Of a stretch of 30,405 nucleotides of DNA, positions 17,419 through 23,797 are shown one piece after another; position 1 is the stretch's first letter; every line of letters begins with the position of its first letter. The notes beneath the pieces were generated by a model. The model saw only the letters and a list, made by a program, of their open reading frames with translations, was not told where the DNA came from and searched no databases. A program made the position numbers and the translations under genes. The stretch is taken from assembly GCA_021789755.1 (NCBI GenBank), contig JAJYJD010000005.1, forward strand, positions 1 to 30,405. Direction: 5' to 3'. The DNA is from Bacteroidota bacterium (GTDB lineage: Bacteria; Bacteroidota; Ignavibacteria; Kryptoniales; JAKASW01).

Positions 17419-17505
17419 TACATTTCCTCTGTTCCGTACGACTGCGTACTGAAATTCTTATGTCCATTCTTTCGCTCCGCGAAGGCAGGCGCTTCGCCAT
17501 GCAAG

Positions 17506-17578
<73 letters not shown>

Positions 17579-17592
17579 ATCTCATGATCGGA

Positions 17593-17641
17593 ATTCTCAA
17601 TCTTAAATTCTTGATTCTAATTTCAGAATTCAAAATTTCGA
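17593..17641. repeat. Degenerate AT-rich heptamer repeat, copy A
   Basis: Seven consecutive 7-nt units read ATTCTCA, ATCTTAA, ATTCTTG, ATTCTAA, TTTCAGA, ATTCAAA and ATTTCGA on the plus strand. The block fills the gap between the rpmG stop and tRNA-Trp. Two related blocks lie at 26921-26955 and 28216-28243, each beginning with the same ATTCTCA unit. Confidence 0.6.
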
Positions 17642-17645
17642 ACTG

Positions 17646-17795
17646 CTATTTCGTCTCCTTGTGAGAAGTGTGTTTGTTGCAGAAGCGGCAGTACTTCTTG
17701 TACTCTACTCTACCCGTCTGCTTCTTCTTGTTCTTGGTAGTCGTGTAATTGCGGTGTTTACAGACCGTGCATTCGAGTGTAACTATGTCTCTCAT
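17646..17795 (-). CDS. rpmG: 50S ribosomal protein L33 (bL33)
   Basis: L33 is a small large-subunit protein near the E site. The 49-aa product begins MRDIVTLECTVCKHRNYTTT and ends CNKHTSHKETK. It has two CxxC pairs (Cys9/Cys12 and Cys36/Cys39), so it is the zinc-binding form. The ATG at 17795 has AAGGA seven nt upstream, and the stop is TAG at 17648-17646. It lies between tRNA-Thr(GGT) and tRNA-Trp, where many bacteria keep a second tuf gene. It is short but matches the family over its whole length. Confidence 0.95.
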   Translation of the reverse strand: MRDIVTLECTVCKHRNYTTTKNKKKQTGRVEYKKYCRFCNKHTSHKETK

Positions 17796-17846
17796 ATCAG
17801 TTCCTTAGTTAAGCAACATCATCCGGAGGCTGCCGGGGATGGTGCG

Positions 17847-17919
17847 AGCTCACGACGGGACTTGAACCCGTGACCTACGCCTTACCAAGGCGTTGCTCTA
17901 CCAGCTGAGCTACGTGAGC
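17847..17919 (-). tRNA. tRNA-Thr (anticodon GGT)
   Basis: This is a 73-nt cloverleaf with acceptor GCTCACG/CGTGAGC, D arm GCTC/GAGC, anticodon stem ACGCC/GGCGT with loop TTGGTAA (GGT at 17886-17884), and T loop TTCAAGT. CCA is not encoded. It is the last tRNA of the Thr-Tyr-Gly-Thr series, whose anticodon order (TGT, GTA, TCC, GGT) equals that of the E. coli thrU-tyrU-glyT-thrT operon. Confidence 0.95.
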
Positions 17920-18045
17920 GGACACAACATTTATAAAGAAACCTGGCGTGGTCACAACGCCGATATATCTCACTTACATGACCCGGGTTTCGCGGGATCA
18001 AGACATGACCGGCAACGCCCTCCCGCAGCGAACCATTCGGGCGAG

Positions 18046-18118
18046 AGCGGGAGACGGGACTCGAACCCGCGACCAACAGCTTGGAAGGCTGTGACTCTAC
18101 CAACTGAGTTACTCCCGC
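18046..18118 (-). tRNA. tRNA-Gly (anticodon TCC)
   Basis: This is a 73-nt cloverleaf with acceptor GCGGGAG/CTCCCGC, D arm ACTC/GAGT, anticodon stem ACAGC/GCTGT with loop CTTCCAA (TCC), variable loop TGGTC, and T stem GCGGG/CCCGT with loop TTCGAGT. All arms pair. CCA is not encoded. The following upstream spacer contains a degenerate relative of this tRNA (18131-18200). Confidence 0.95.
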
Positions 18119-18130
18119 ATCATTTCAAAG

Positions 18131-18200
18131 AGCGGAAGCGTCCGCGAGCCGCGACCAATCCCGCTGTGCGGAACGACTCTTCCAACCGAGTTATTCCAGC
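18131..18200 (-). pseudogene. Decayed tRNA (tRNA-Gly-like relic)
   Basis: Read on the minus strand, the first 26 positions match tRNA-Gly(TCC) at 22 places, including TAACTC, GTTGG and GAGTC. The variable loop and the start of the T stem match at 9 of 10. The anticodon arm still pairs weakly (GTTCC/GGGAT) but its loop GCACAGC lacks U33. The T loop lacks the TTCRA core and the T arm is shortened. The acceptor GCTGGAA pairs with TTCCGC with one bulge. The features indicate a former tRNA that is no longer functional. Confidence 0.6.
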
Positions 18201-18271
18201 ATCCAGACGTCAGACTTAAAAGAGACTTCCACTCAGTAACGGCAAAGCAAGTTCACGGTACCGCGAAAACC

Positions 18272-18301
18272 CTGCCTCTGGGAAACCGAAGTCACTCCCA
18301 C
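18272..18301 (-). pseudogene. Possible second tRNA relic (5' half only)
   Basis: The minus strand from 18301 begins GTGGGAGTGACT, which matches the start of tRNA-Gly at 10 of 12 positions. A looser match continues through the D arm (GTT, then AGAG, then CA). No anticodon or T arm can be assigned. It may be the remains of another tandem tRNA copy, or chance. Confidence 0.25.
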
Positions 18302-18352
18302 ACATCAAAACAAATTTCTGTTCCCGGTCGACATCGATGGACGAACAAGCGG

Positions 18353-18436
18353 TGGGCGGTGGGGGATTCGAACCCTCTAAGGCGTAAGCCAACGGATTTA
18401 CAGTCCGCCCCGGCTCTCCAACTCCGGCGTCCGCCC
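18353..18436 (-). tRNA. tRNA-Tyr (anticodon GTA), atypical
   Basis: This is an 84-nt class II tRNA with acceptor GGGCGGA/ACCGCCC, anticodon stem GCGGA/TCCGT, loop CTGTAAA (GTA), a long variable arm with stem GGC/GCC, and T loop TTCGAAT. Several positions are unusual: C instead of U at position 8, C instead of G at 10, an A-A mismatch closing the acceptor stem (7-66) and an A-C mismatch in the T stem (GAGGG/CCCCC). CCA is not encoded. Its place in the Thr-Tyr-Gly-Thr series is normal, so identity is secure even though function is slightly in doubt. Confidence 0.85.
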
Positions 18437-18521
18437 AAATGCGCGCCTGCGTGCCTCCGCGTCTTAGCGCTTCGGCGTGTAGACGTGCCGGGACGCACTT
18501 CAGCGTGCAGGCTCGCAGCCG

Positions 18522-18594
18522 AGCTGGCGAAGGGATTTGAACCCCCGACCTGCTGATTACAAGTCAGCTGCTCTACCAACTGAGCTACGCCAGC
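18522..18594 (-). tRNA. tRNA-Thr (anticodon TGT)
   Basis: This is a 73-nt cloverleaf with acceptor GCTGGCG/CGCCAGC, D arm GCTC/GAGC, anticodon stem GCTGA/TCAGC with loop CTTGTAA (TGT at 18561-18559), and T loop TTCAAAT. CCA is not encoded. It is the first gene after the promoter at 18616-18643, so it heads the tRNA series and perhaps the whole cluster down to rpoC. Confidence 0.95.
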
Positions 18595-18615
18595 GTTTAG
18601 CATTTTGAGCTAATA

Positions 18616-18643
18616 AATTTAACAAAAAAAGCGAGAAAGTCAA
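18616..18643 (-). promoter_or_regulatory. Promoter of the tRNA-rpmG-secE cluster
   Basis: On the minus strand -35 TTGACT (18643-18638) and -10 TAAATT (18621-18616) are 16 nt apart, with a second TTGACC directly upstream of the -35. The surrounding sequence is much richer in A and T than its neighbours. The predicted start near 18608 is about 14 nt before tRNA-Thr(TGT). Confidence 0.6.
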
Positions 18644-18933
18644 GGTCAAATCCGTGCCGCGAAACCCTCCAACTATTGGCAACTTACATCCCTTTCCCTC
18701 CGTTTTTAGCACGGCGTCTCCCATTTCGGCTCACATTTTGTACAACGTCCAGACGCTGTCACTTCCAGTCATCTTCTCACCGATGGGTCCCAACTTCCTT
18801 CCCCAATTCCAAACCATGAAAAGACTAGCCGGAGGGCCGGCAGCTTTTAGTTGACGAGCGCGGAAGCACGAGACAGTTAGTGTTGATCGTCTCGTCAGTT
18901 CGTCCCATCCTTCAACCGAGTTAGCGCACCCCC

Positions 18934-18963
18934 TTACGTATGTCAAACCATCCTGTTAAATTT
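18934..18963 (+). promoter_or_regulatory. Possible recQ promoter
   Basis: A -10-like TAAATT (18957-18962, running on into TAAATTT) resembles the other -10 boxes of this window. A weak -35, TTACGT (18934-18939), lies 17 nt upstream. The expected start falls at or next to the recQ ATG (18969), which would make the message leaderless. The -35 is poor, so this is tentative. Confidence 0.35.
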
Positions 18964-18968
18964 CACAC

Positions 18969-21563
18969 ATGGTTCCGCAGGAGCGTTTGGAGAAAGCACT
19001 TGAAAAGACTTTCGGCTTGAAAGAATTCAGGCCCGGCCAGCTTGAGACAATAAACTCCGTGATGGGCGGATTCGATACGCTGGCAGTGATGCCGACCGGC
19101 GGCGGCAAGTCTGTGTGCTATCAACTACCGGCGATTCTTTCGGACGGGTTGACGATTGTCATCACGCCTCTCATAAGTCTGATGAAAGACCAGGTGGCGC
19201 AAATCAATAGGAACGGACAGATTGCGACTCAGCTCGACAGCTCTCTCGAGCTCGATGAGATTCAAGCCCGCCTCCACCTTGTAATCACCGGCAAAGTGAA
19301 GCTGCTTTACGTCGCACCGGAGCGCCTTGAAAGCAAAAAGTTTGTCGAGATGCTTGCGCGAACAAAGGTCTCCATCATTGCGGTGGATGAAGCTCATTGC
19401 ATAAGCCAATGGGGCCACGACTTCCGCCCTCACTACACGCGAATATCGGAATTCGGCGAGGCCATGGGAAACCCCGTCATCCTTGCACTGACGGCTACCG
19501 CCACGCCCGACGTCCAGGACGATATCGTGGCACAGCTGAAAATGCGATCGCCCCGTGTTTACATACGCGGCTTTGCGAGAGAGAATCTCTCTTTCCACGT
19601 GCTTGTCGAGAGTGCGAAGATGAGATCTATGTATGAATATATCTCGAAACATGAAGGTTCCGGAATTATTTATGCGGCAACCCGGAAAAGCGTAGATGAG
19701 ATATTTGACTTTCTGAAATCACGGCGCTTCGAAGTTCTCCGGTACCACGCGGGATTGACCGAATCCGAGAGAAACAGCTCACAGACCGAATTTCTGAACT
19801 CGAACCGGGTCATGGTTGCTACGAATGCATTCGGCATGGGTATAAATAAGGCCGATGTCAGATATATCATTCACTACGAGATTCCGGGCACACTCGAGGC
19901 GTATTATCAGGAAGCCGGAAGAGCCGGCCGGGACGGCAAACTTTCCGAGTGCGTCCTCCTTTTTCACAAGAGAGACCTGGCAATTCAGGAATTTTTCATA
20001 AACACCCTTTATCCGACGCGCGAAGAGTTTGTTAGGGTTTACACTTCGATTTTTGACGTCATGTCCGTGGCCGTCGGAACCACATCGGACAATTACCTCA
20101 CCATCTCGACCCAGCAGGTCGCCGACCTGACCAAAGTCAACGCCCGCACTGTCGATTCAGTCCTGCGGATACTTTCCCAAAAAGGATACATTCAGATGAT
20201 GCCGAGCATTTCCGCCAATGCTTACGTCAGAGCGAAGGTTGACATGGAATCCTACAGGCGGGCGATCGAGAAAACGGGATCACATGATTCACGATCCGTG
20301 CTCGAAACTCTCCTGAGGCTTTACGGCAGCGCGATCTTCTCCGAAGAGAAACCGGTCAGGATAGATGAACTCGGTCGGAAGGCCGACATTGGCCCGTCCA
20401 ACGTGAGCCGCACTCTTTCCATTCTTCACCGCTCCGGTTTGATCGAGTATAAGCCTCCATCCGAGGGGATAACTTTCAGGATGCTCTCGAAGAGGGAGGA
20501 TTCGGAAAGGCTGCAGGTTGATTTTCAGCGCCTCTCAATCCTGCGCGACCGCGCACATCAACGGCTGGAGCGGATCGTCGGATTCGCCCTGACTACCGGC
20601 TGCCGGTCGAACTATATTCTGGATTATTTCGGCGCAAACGAGGTAGAAGGCGGTTGTGGGAACTGTGATAACTGCATGATCACAATGCCCTACGCAAAGG
20701 GGGACCGGGATGCAGACATTGTCAATGACCCGAAAGAGATTCACAAGGCGATCCTCTCAATTGTGAAGGCGACCGGGGGGAGATACGGGAGAACAACTTA
20801 CTGCAAGGCCCTGCTTGAAGGCGTCAAGATAGAAAATGATGACCCCAGAATTGCGCGTTTCTCGGGTCTGCTCAGAGATCTTTCTCCTCAGGCTGTCTAT
20901 TCTGCGTTTGATTTTCTTCTGGCAAGAAAATACCTGTCCAGGAAAGGGGTAGTTTACCCGACGGTATCGATAAACGTGGATGGTGAAAAATACTTGGATA
21001 CCGGAATTGCGACGATCGCAAAACGCCCCTTTATCCTGAGAAAAGCACTCTATAAGGCGTTGAGAGATGAGAGACGAGCGATTGCTGCCGAACTCGGCAT
21101 GCCCGTCTTCAGTATTTGCACGGAAGAAAGGCTTATTGAAATAGCAAACGATCATCCGGCAACGAAGGAAGAAATATCAGCGTACTTGCCGGGAGATGGG
21201 GCGAATTCGGCTGTCATCCAGAGGAGGATGCTGCAGGTGTGCCTCGATTTCGAGTCTGAGACGAAAGTTGAATTGACTGCGGCGGACCGGAAGGCCTACG
21301 AACTTTTCCGCGAGAAACTCACCGCCGTCGAAATAGCGGCGGCTCTGTCCACGACAGCCCAGAGCGTAATCGAGACGCTTGAAAGGTTGAAGCAAAGCGG
21401 ATTGGAAATGGATCTTCGAACCCTGGTCGATAAACGAACTTTCTCGCTCCTCAAGGCGGAACTTGAAAAGACAAAGGATTTAGTCGCCGTCCACAGTGCC
21501 GTTGGTGATTGCGAGCTTGCCGAGGTCGCGCTCGTGGCGAGACTTACCGGCGCTGCGTCCTGA
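18969..21563 (+). CDS. recQ: RecQ-family ATP-dependent DNA helicase, long form
   Basis: RecQ is a 3'-5' DNA helicase in recombination and fork repair. The 864-aa protein has Walker A MPTGGGKS (41-48), DEAH (140-143) with the RecQ loop CISQWGHDFRP (144-154), TATAT (175-179) and motif VI YYQEAGRAGRDG (312-323). A region absent from E. coli RecQ follows (about 345-520), with two winged-helix-like stretches near 385-410 and 465-495. After it come the zinc cysteines (545, 563, 566, 569), an RQC-like part (about 585-680), an HRDC-like part (about 688-745) and a C-terminal helix-turn-helix region (about 765-820). E. coli RecQ is near 610 aa. The ATG at 18969 has no SD. The last 20 nt overlap a convergent gene. 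Confidence 0.93.
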   Translation: MVPQERLEKALEKTFGLKEFRPGQLETINSVMGGFDTLAVMPTGGGKSVCYQLPAILSDGLTIVITPLISLMKDQVAQINRNGQIATQLDSSLELDEIQARLHLVITGKVKLLYVAPERLESKKFVEMLARTKVSIIAVDEAHCISQWGHDFRPHYTRISEFGEAMGNPVILALTATATPDVQDDIVAQLKMRSPRVYIRGFARENLSFHVLVESAKMRSMYEYISKHEGSGIIYAATRKSVDEIFDFLKSRRFEVLRYHAGLTESERNSSQTEFLNSNRVMVATNAFGMGINKADVRYIIHYEIPGTLEAYYQEAGRAGRDGKLSECVLLFHKRDLAIQEFFINTLYPTREEFVRVYTSIFDVMSVAVGTTSDNYLTISTQQVADLTKVNARTVDSVLRILSQKGYIQMMPSISANAYVRAKVDMESYRRAIEKTGSHDSRSVLETLLRLYGSAIFSEEKPVRIDELGRKADIGPSNVSRTLSILHRSGLIEYKPPSEGITFRMLSKREDSERLQVDFQRLSILRDRAHQRLERIVGFALTTGCRSNYILDYFGANEVEGGCGNCDNCMITMPYAKGDRDADIVNDPKEIHKAILSIVKATGGRYGRTTYCKALLEGVKIENDDPRIARFSGLLRDLSPQAVYSAFDFLLARKYLSRKGVVYPTVSINVDGEKYLDTGIATIAKRPFILRKALYKALRDERRAIAAELGMPVFSICTEERLIEIANDHPATKEEISAYLPGDGANSAVIQRRMLQVCLDFESETKVELTAADRKAYELFREKLTAVEIAAALSTTAQSVIETLERLKQSGLEMDLRTLVDKRTFSLLKAELEKTKDLVAVHSAVGDCELAEVALVARLTGAAS

Positions 21564-21867
21564 CGTAGCCGGGTTTCATCTCTGCAAGCCGCTGTTTGAC
21601 TTCCGCGAAAAATTCTTCCCACCGTTCGGGCTTGCCGCTGTACCACGACATGGTCGAATCAAAGCCAGCCTTGTCGATTTTGAATGCCGCCATCAGAGAG
21701 TCGGCCTTCTGCCTCTGCAGGGCAGCGTCCTTCCCGTATTCCGCATCTATCATCTGAAGCTGGATATAGAAATCCACCAGCTTTGGTTCAGGAATCGGCG
21801 GTCTCTCCGAACAAGCGGGGATGAGCAGTGCGAGCAGCAGGAGTAGATTATTTTTTCTTCGGCGCAT
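21544..21867 (-). CDS. DUF4296-type lipoprotein
   Basis: The 107-aa protein starts with a short basic stretch (MRRRKNN), a leucine-rich hydrophobic segment and a lipobox ending IPAC. It is therefore a predicted lipoprotein, cleaved before Cys19. The mature part has PEPKLVDFYIQLQMIDAEY and later FDSTMSWYSGKPERWEEFFAEVKQRLAE. This is the pattern of DUF4296 proteins of Bacteroidota relatives, whose function is unknown. It overlaps rsmI upstream by 20 nt and the convergent recQ by 20 nt, so it is the last gene of the dut-led set. The family assignment is from memory of the pattern, not a search. Confidence 0.75.
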   Translation of the reverse strand: MRRRKNNLLLLLALLIPACSERPPIPEPKLVDFYIQLQMIDAEYGKDAALQRQKADSLMAAFKIDKAGFDSTMSWYSGKPERWEEFFAEVKQRLAEMKPGYVRTQRR

Positions 21868-22531
21868 CGACGACCATCACGAATTCCGCTTTGAAGGGCG
21901 CGGCGGTAAAAGTCTTGTTTATCTCCGCCAGTGTCCCGCGGATCACTTTTTCATTCGGCATTGTCATATCGACGGCCACGACCGCCTTTCGGCGATTGCC
22001 GAAAGCGGCGAGGCAGTCTTCAATCAGAGGCTTGAACCTGTATGGCGCCTCCATGATGACACAGACACAGTCGAGAGAAGATAGCCTGTTCAGGGCCTTG
22101 ACACGCTCTTCCCTTTTTCGCGGAAGGAAACCGGCATAATGGAACGAGTCGATCTCGAAATCGCAAACGACGAGAGCCGAGAGAAGAGATGATGCTCCCG
22201 GAACAGGAACGACTTTTACTCCCTTCCTCAGGGCGATGCCGACAAGTTTCGCGCCCGGATCGGCGAACACAGGCGTACCCGCGTCGGAAATTAACGCCGC
22301 ATCGGCTCCATCTTTTATCCGCTCGACCGTGACTTCGGCATCACGCGCCTCGTTGTGTTCGTTAAGCGCCTCGAGCGGTTTATCGAACCCGTAGTATCTG
22401 AGCAGGCGGTTCCCCGTCTTGAACTCCTCGCAAATTATGAAATCCACCGCCTTGAGGACGTTGAGCGCCCGCAGCGTAATATCATCATAATTCCCGATGG
22501 GGGTGGAAACCAGGTAGAGTGTCGAGCTCAA
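21848..22531 (-). CDS. rsmI: 16S rRNA 2'-O-ribose methyltransferase RsmI (short form)
   Basis: RsmI uses SAM to methylate the ribose of C1402 in the decoding centre. The 227-aa product has the tetrapyrrole-methylase fold hallmarks: TLYLVSTPIGNYDDITLRAL (4-23), ALISDAGTPVFADPG (about 78-92) and VPVPGASSLLSAL (about 107-119). E. coli RsmI is 286 aa, and the C-terminal extension is missing here. The stretch EEFKTGNRLLRYYG replaces the usual AEDTR motif, so a related methyltransferase is possible. The start codon is TTG at 22531, inside a TTGA overlap with the preceding permease gene, which implies coupled translation. Confidence 0.78.
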   Translation of the reverse strand: MSSTLYLVSTPIGNYDDITLRALNVLKAVDFIICEEFKTGNRLLRYYGFDKPLEALNEHNEARDAEVTVERIKDGADAALISDAGTPVFADPGAKLVGIALRKGVKVVPVPGASSLLSALVVCDFEIDSFHYAGFLPRKREERVKALNRLSSLDCVCVIMEAPYRFKPLIEDCLAAFGNRRKAVVAVDMTMPNEKVIRGTLAEINKTFTAAPFKAEFVMVVDAPKKK

Positions 22532-23784
22532 TGCGCCGGCCTGACGTTTCTCTCGTAATACTTCCTCAGCCCGATCAATATGGCCGTCGTCGGCACGGCA
22601 ATCAGTAAACCGAGGAAACCCATGAAGTAGCCGAACACCAACAACGCCAGGATGAGGAGAACCGGATGCACGCCGATTTTAGAACCGATAATCCTCGGAT
22701 ACAGGATCGTAGTCTCGGTGAGGTTCATACCGAGGAAAGAGACTATAACCATAGCCACCTGGAAACCGGGACTGTCGCCGAACAGCGCTATCAATACGGC
22801 CACCGACATGCTTATGATGATGCCGAAGTAAGGAATCATATCAAGAAGACCGGATATCAGCCCTATTACGAGCGGATACTTAACTCCCCATATCGACATC
22901 AGGGATGAGATCACTATCGAGTTTATGAACGCCACGGTAAGTGCGCCTCGCAGATAGCTACCGAGGATCACATCGATTATGCCGTAAATGTCCGCAGCCC
23001 GCTGCCTGTAGCGACGGGGGAACAACATCTTGACCCGGTATTTGATCAGCTCGAAATCCTTCATCACGTAAAAGCTCAGGAACGGAACGAGAACAAGGTT
23101 CAGCATCTTCGTGAGTGCGGAAGCGGCCTGCGCCACAAAGCTCAGTATGCCGTTCGGTATGGCTCGCGTGACATCCTCGATGCGTCCGGATATTTCCCCG
23201 ATGATAGCCTGTTGCAGGTTCTGGCTCTCCGGCGTGAATCCGAGAAATCCCCTGTTGATGAGGCTGTTGAGCGAGTTGCTGACCTCGCTCGTGAGAGTCG
23301 GGATCGAAGTCAGAAAATTCTGGAACTGTTGAAACACCATCGGGAGAACGACGATCGAGAGCGCAACCACCGCTCCGAGCAGCGTAAGAAGGATCACGAT
23401 GATCGACAGCGGCCTCGGGACCTTCTTTTTTGCGAGCGTTTCCACGGCGGGAGAGAATATGAAGCTTATGATGAAAGCGATAACAAACGGCAGGACCGCT
23501 CCGGCCACCTCGACGAAAAACCACATGCCGAAGATAATCGTTGCAATAACGATGAGGTGACGGACAGCCGGCTCGTGTCTGAGCGGATAAGTTGCGATCA
23601 GAAACAACACGTATACAAGGATCGGGCTGAAAACTTCCCTGACGGTGTATCCAAGAACGATCATCAGGGCGAGTGTGACCGCCATAAGAAGCCATTCGCG
23701 CCGCCCTAAAAGTAATTCGGAGAGCGAGCTGACCTCGTGTTTTCTCCTTTGTTCCGGCTTTACCTCTTCCTCTTGCAGCGACAT
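22528..23784 (-). CDS. AI-2E/PerM family permease
   Basis: This is a 418-aa polytopic inner-membrane protein of the PF01594 family. Members include the AI-2 exporter TqsA and Na+/H+ antiporter-like proteins, so the substrate cannot be named. After a charged N-terminus (1-28) come membrane segments around 30-48, 50-66, 75-93, 96-115 and 124-150. An extended loop follows (about 150-215), then five or more C-terminal segments between 220 and 405, including the conserved GLLDMIPYFG and the final GLLIAVPTTAILI. Length is typical. It follows the deacetylase gene by 13 nt and overlaps rsmI by 4 nt, so it belongs to the dut transcript. Confidence 0.88.
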   Translation of the reverse strand: MSLQEEEVKPEQRRKHEVSSLSELLLGRREWLLMAVTLALMIVLGYTVREVFSPILVYVLFLIATYPLRHEPAVRHLIVIATIIFGMWFFVEVAGAVLPFVIAFIISFIFSPAVETLAKKKVPRPLSIIVILLTLLGAVVALSIVVLPMVFQQFQNFLTSIPTLTSEVSNSLNSLINRGFLGFTPESQNLQQAIIGEISGRIEDVTRAIPNGILSFVAQAASALTKMLNLVLVPFLSFYVMKDFELIKYRVKMLFPRRYRQRAADIYGIIDVILGSYLRGALTVAFINSIVISSLMSIWGVKYPLVIGLISGLLDMIPYFGIIISMSVAVLIALFGDSPGFQVAMVIVSFLGMNLTETTILYPRIIGSKIGVHPVLLILALLVFGYFMGFLGLLIAVPTTAILIGLRKYYERNVRPAH

Positions 23785-23797
23785 ATTTCTTACTCTT

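Larger units (their letters stand above)
18595..18968. other. Intergenic region between tRNA-Thr and recQ
   Basis: This 374-nt divergent gap holds the tRNA promoter at its left end. Its right part holds a possible recQ -10 box and two mutually exclusive 7-bp inverted repeats: 18868-18874 with 18889-18895, and 18852-18858 with 18891-18897. The middle (about 18650-18850) has no convincing gene; the short frames there lack an SD and any recognisable similarity. Confidence 0.6.

Noticed and set aside
17925..17985. 5-bp stem with 7-nt loop (GGCGT/ACGCC) between tRNA-Thr and tRNA-Gly, resembling an anticodon arm
   Set aside because: No acceptor or T arm can be built around it; the similarity to tRNA-Thr is too weak to call a relic.
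18437..18521. GC-rich spacer between tRNA-Tyr and tRNA-Thr with several short complementary words
   Set aside because: Only 4-bp stems form reliably and no tRNA or repeat identity could be assigned.
18654..18854. 66-codon plus-strand frame in the gap before recQ
   Set aside because: No SD, no recognisable domain, and an equal-length frame exists on the other strand; likely chance.
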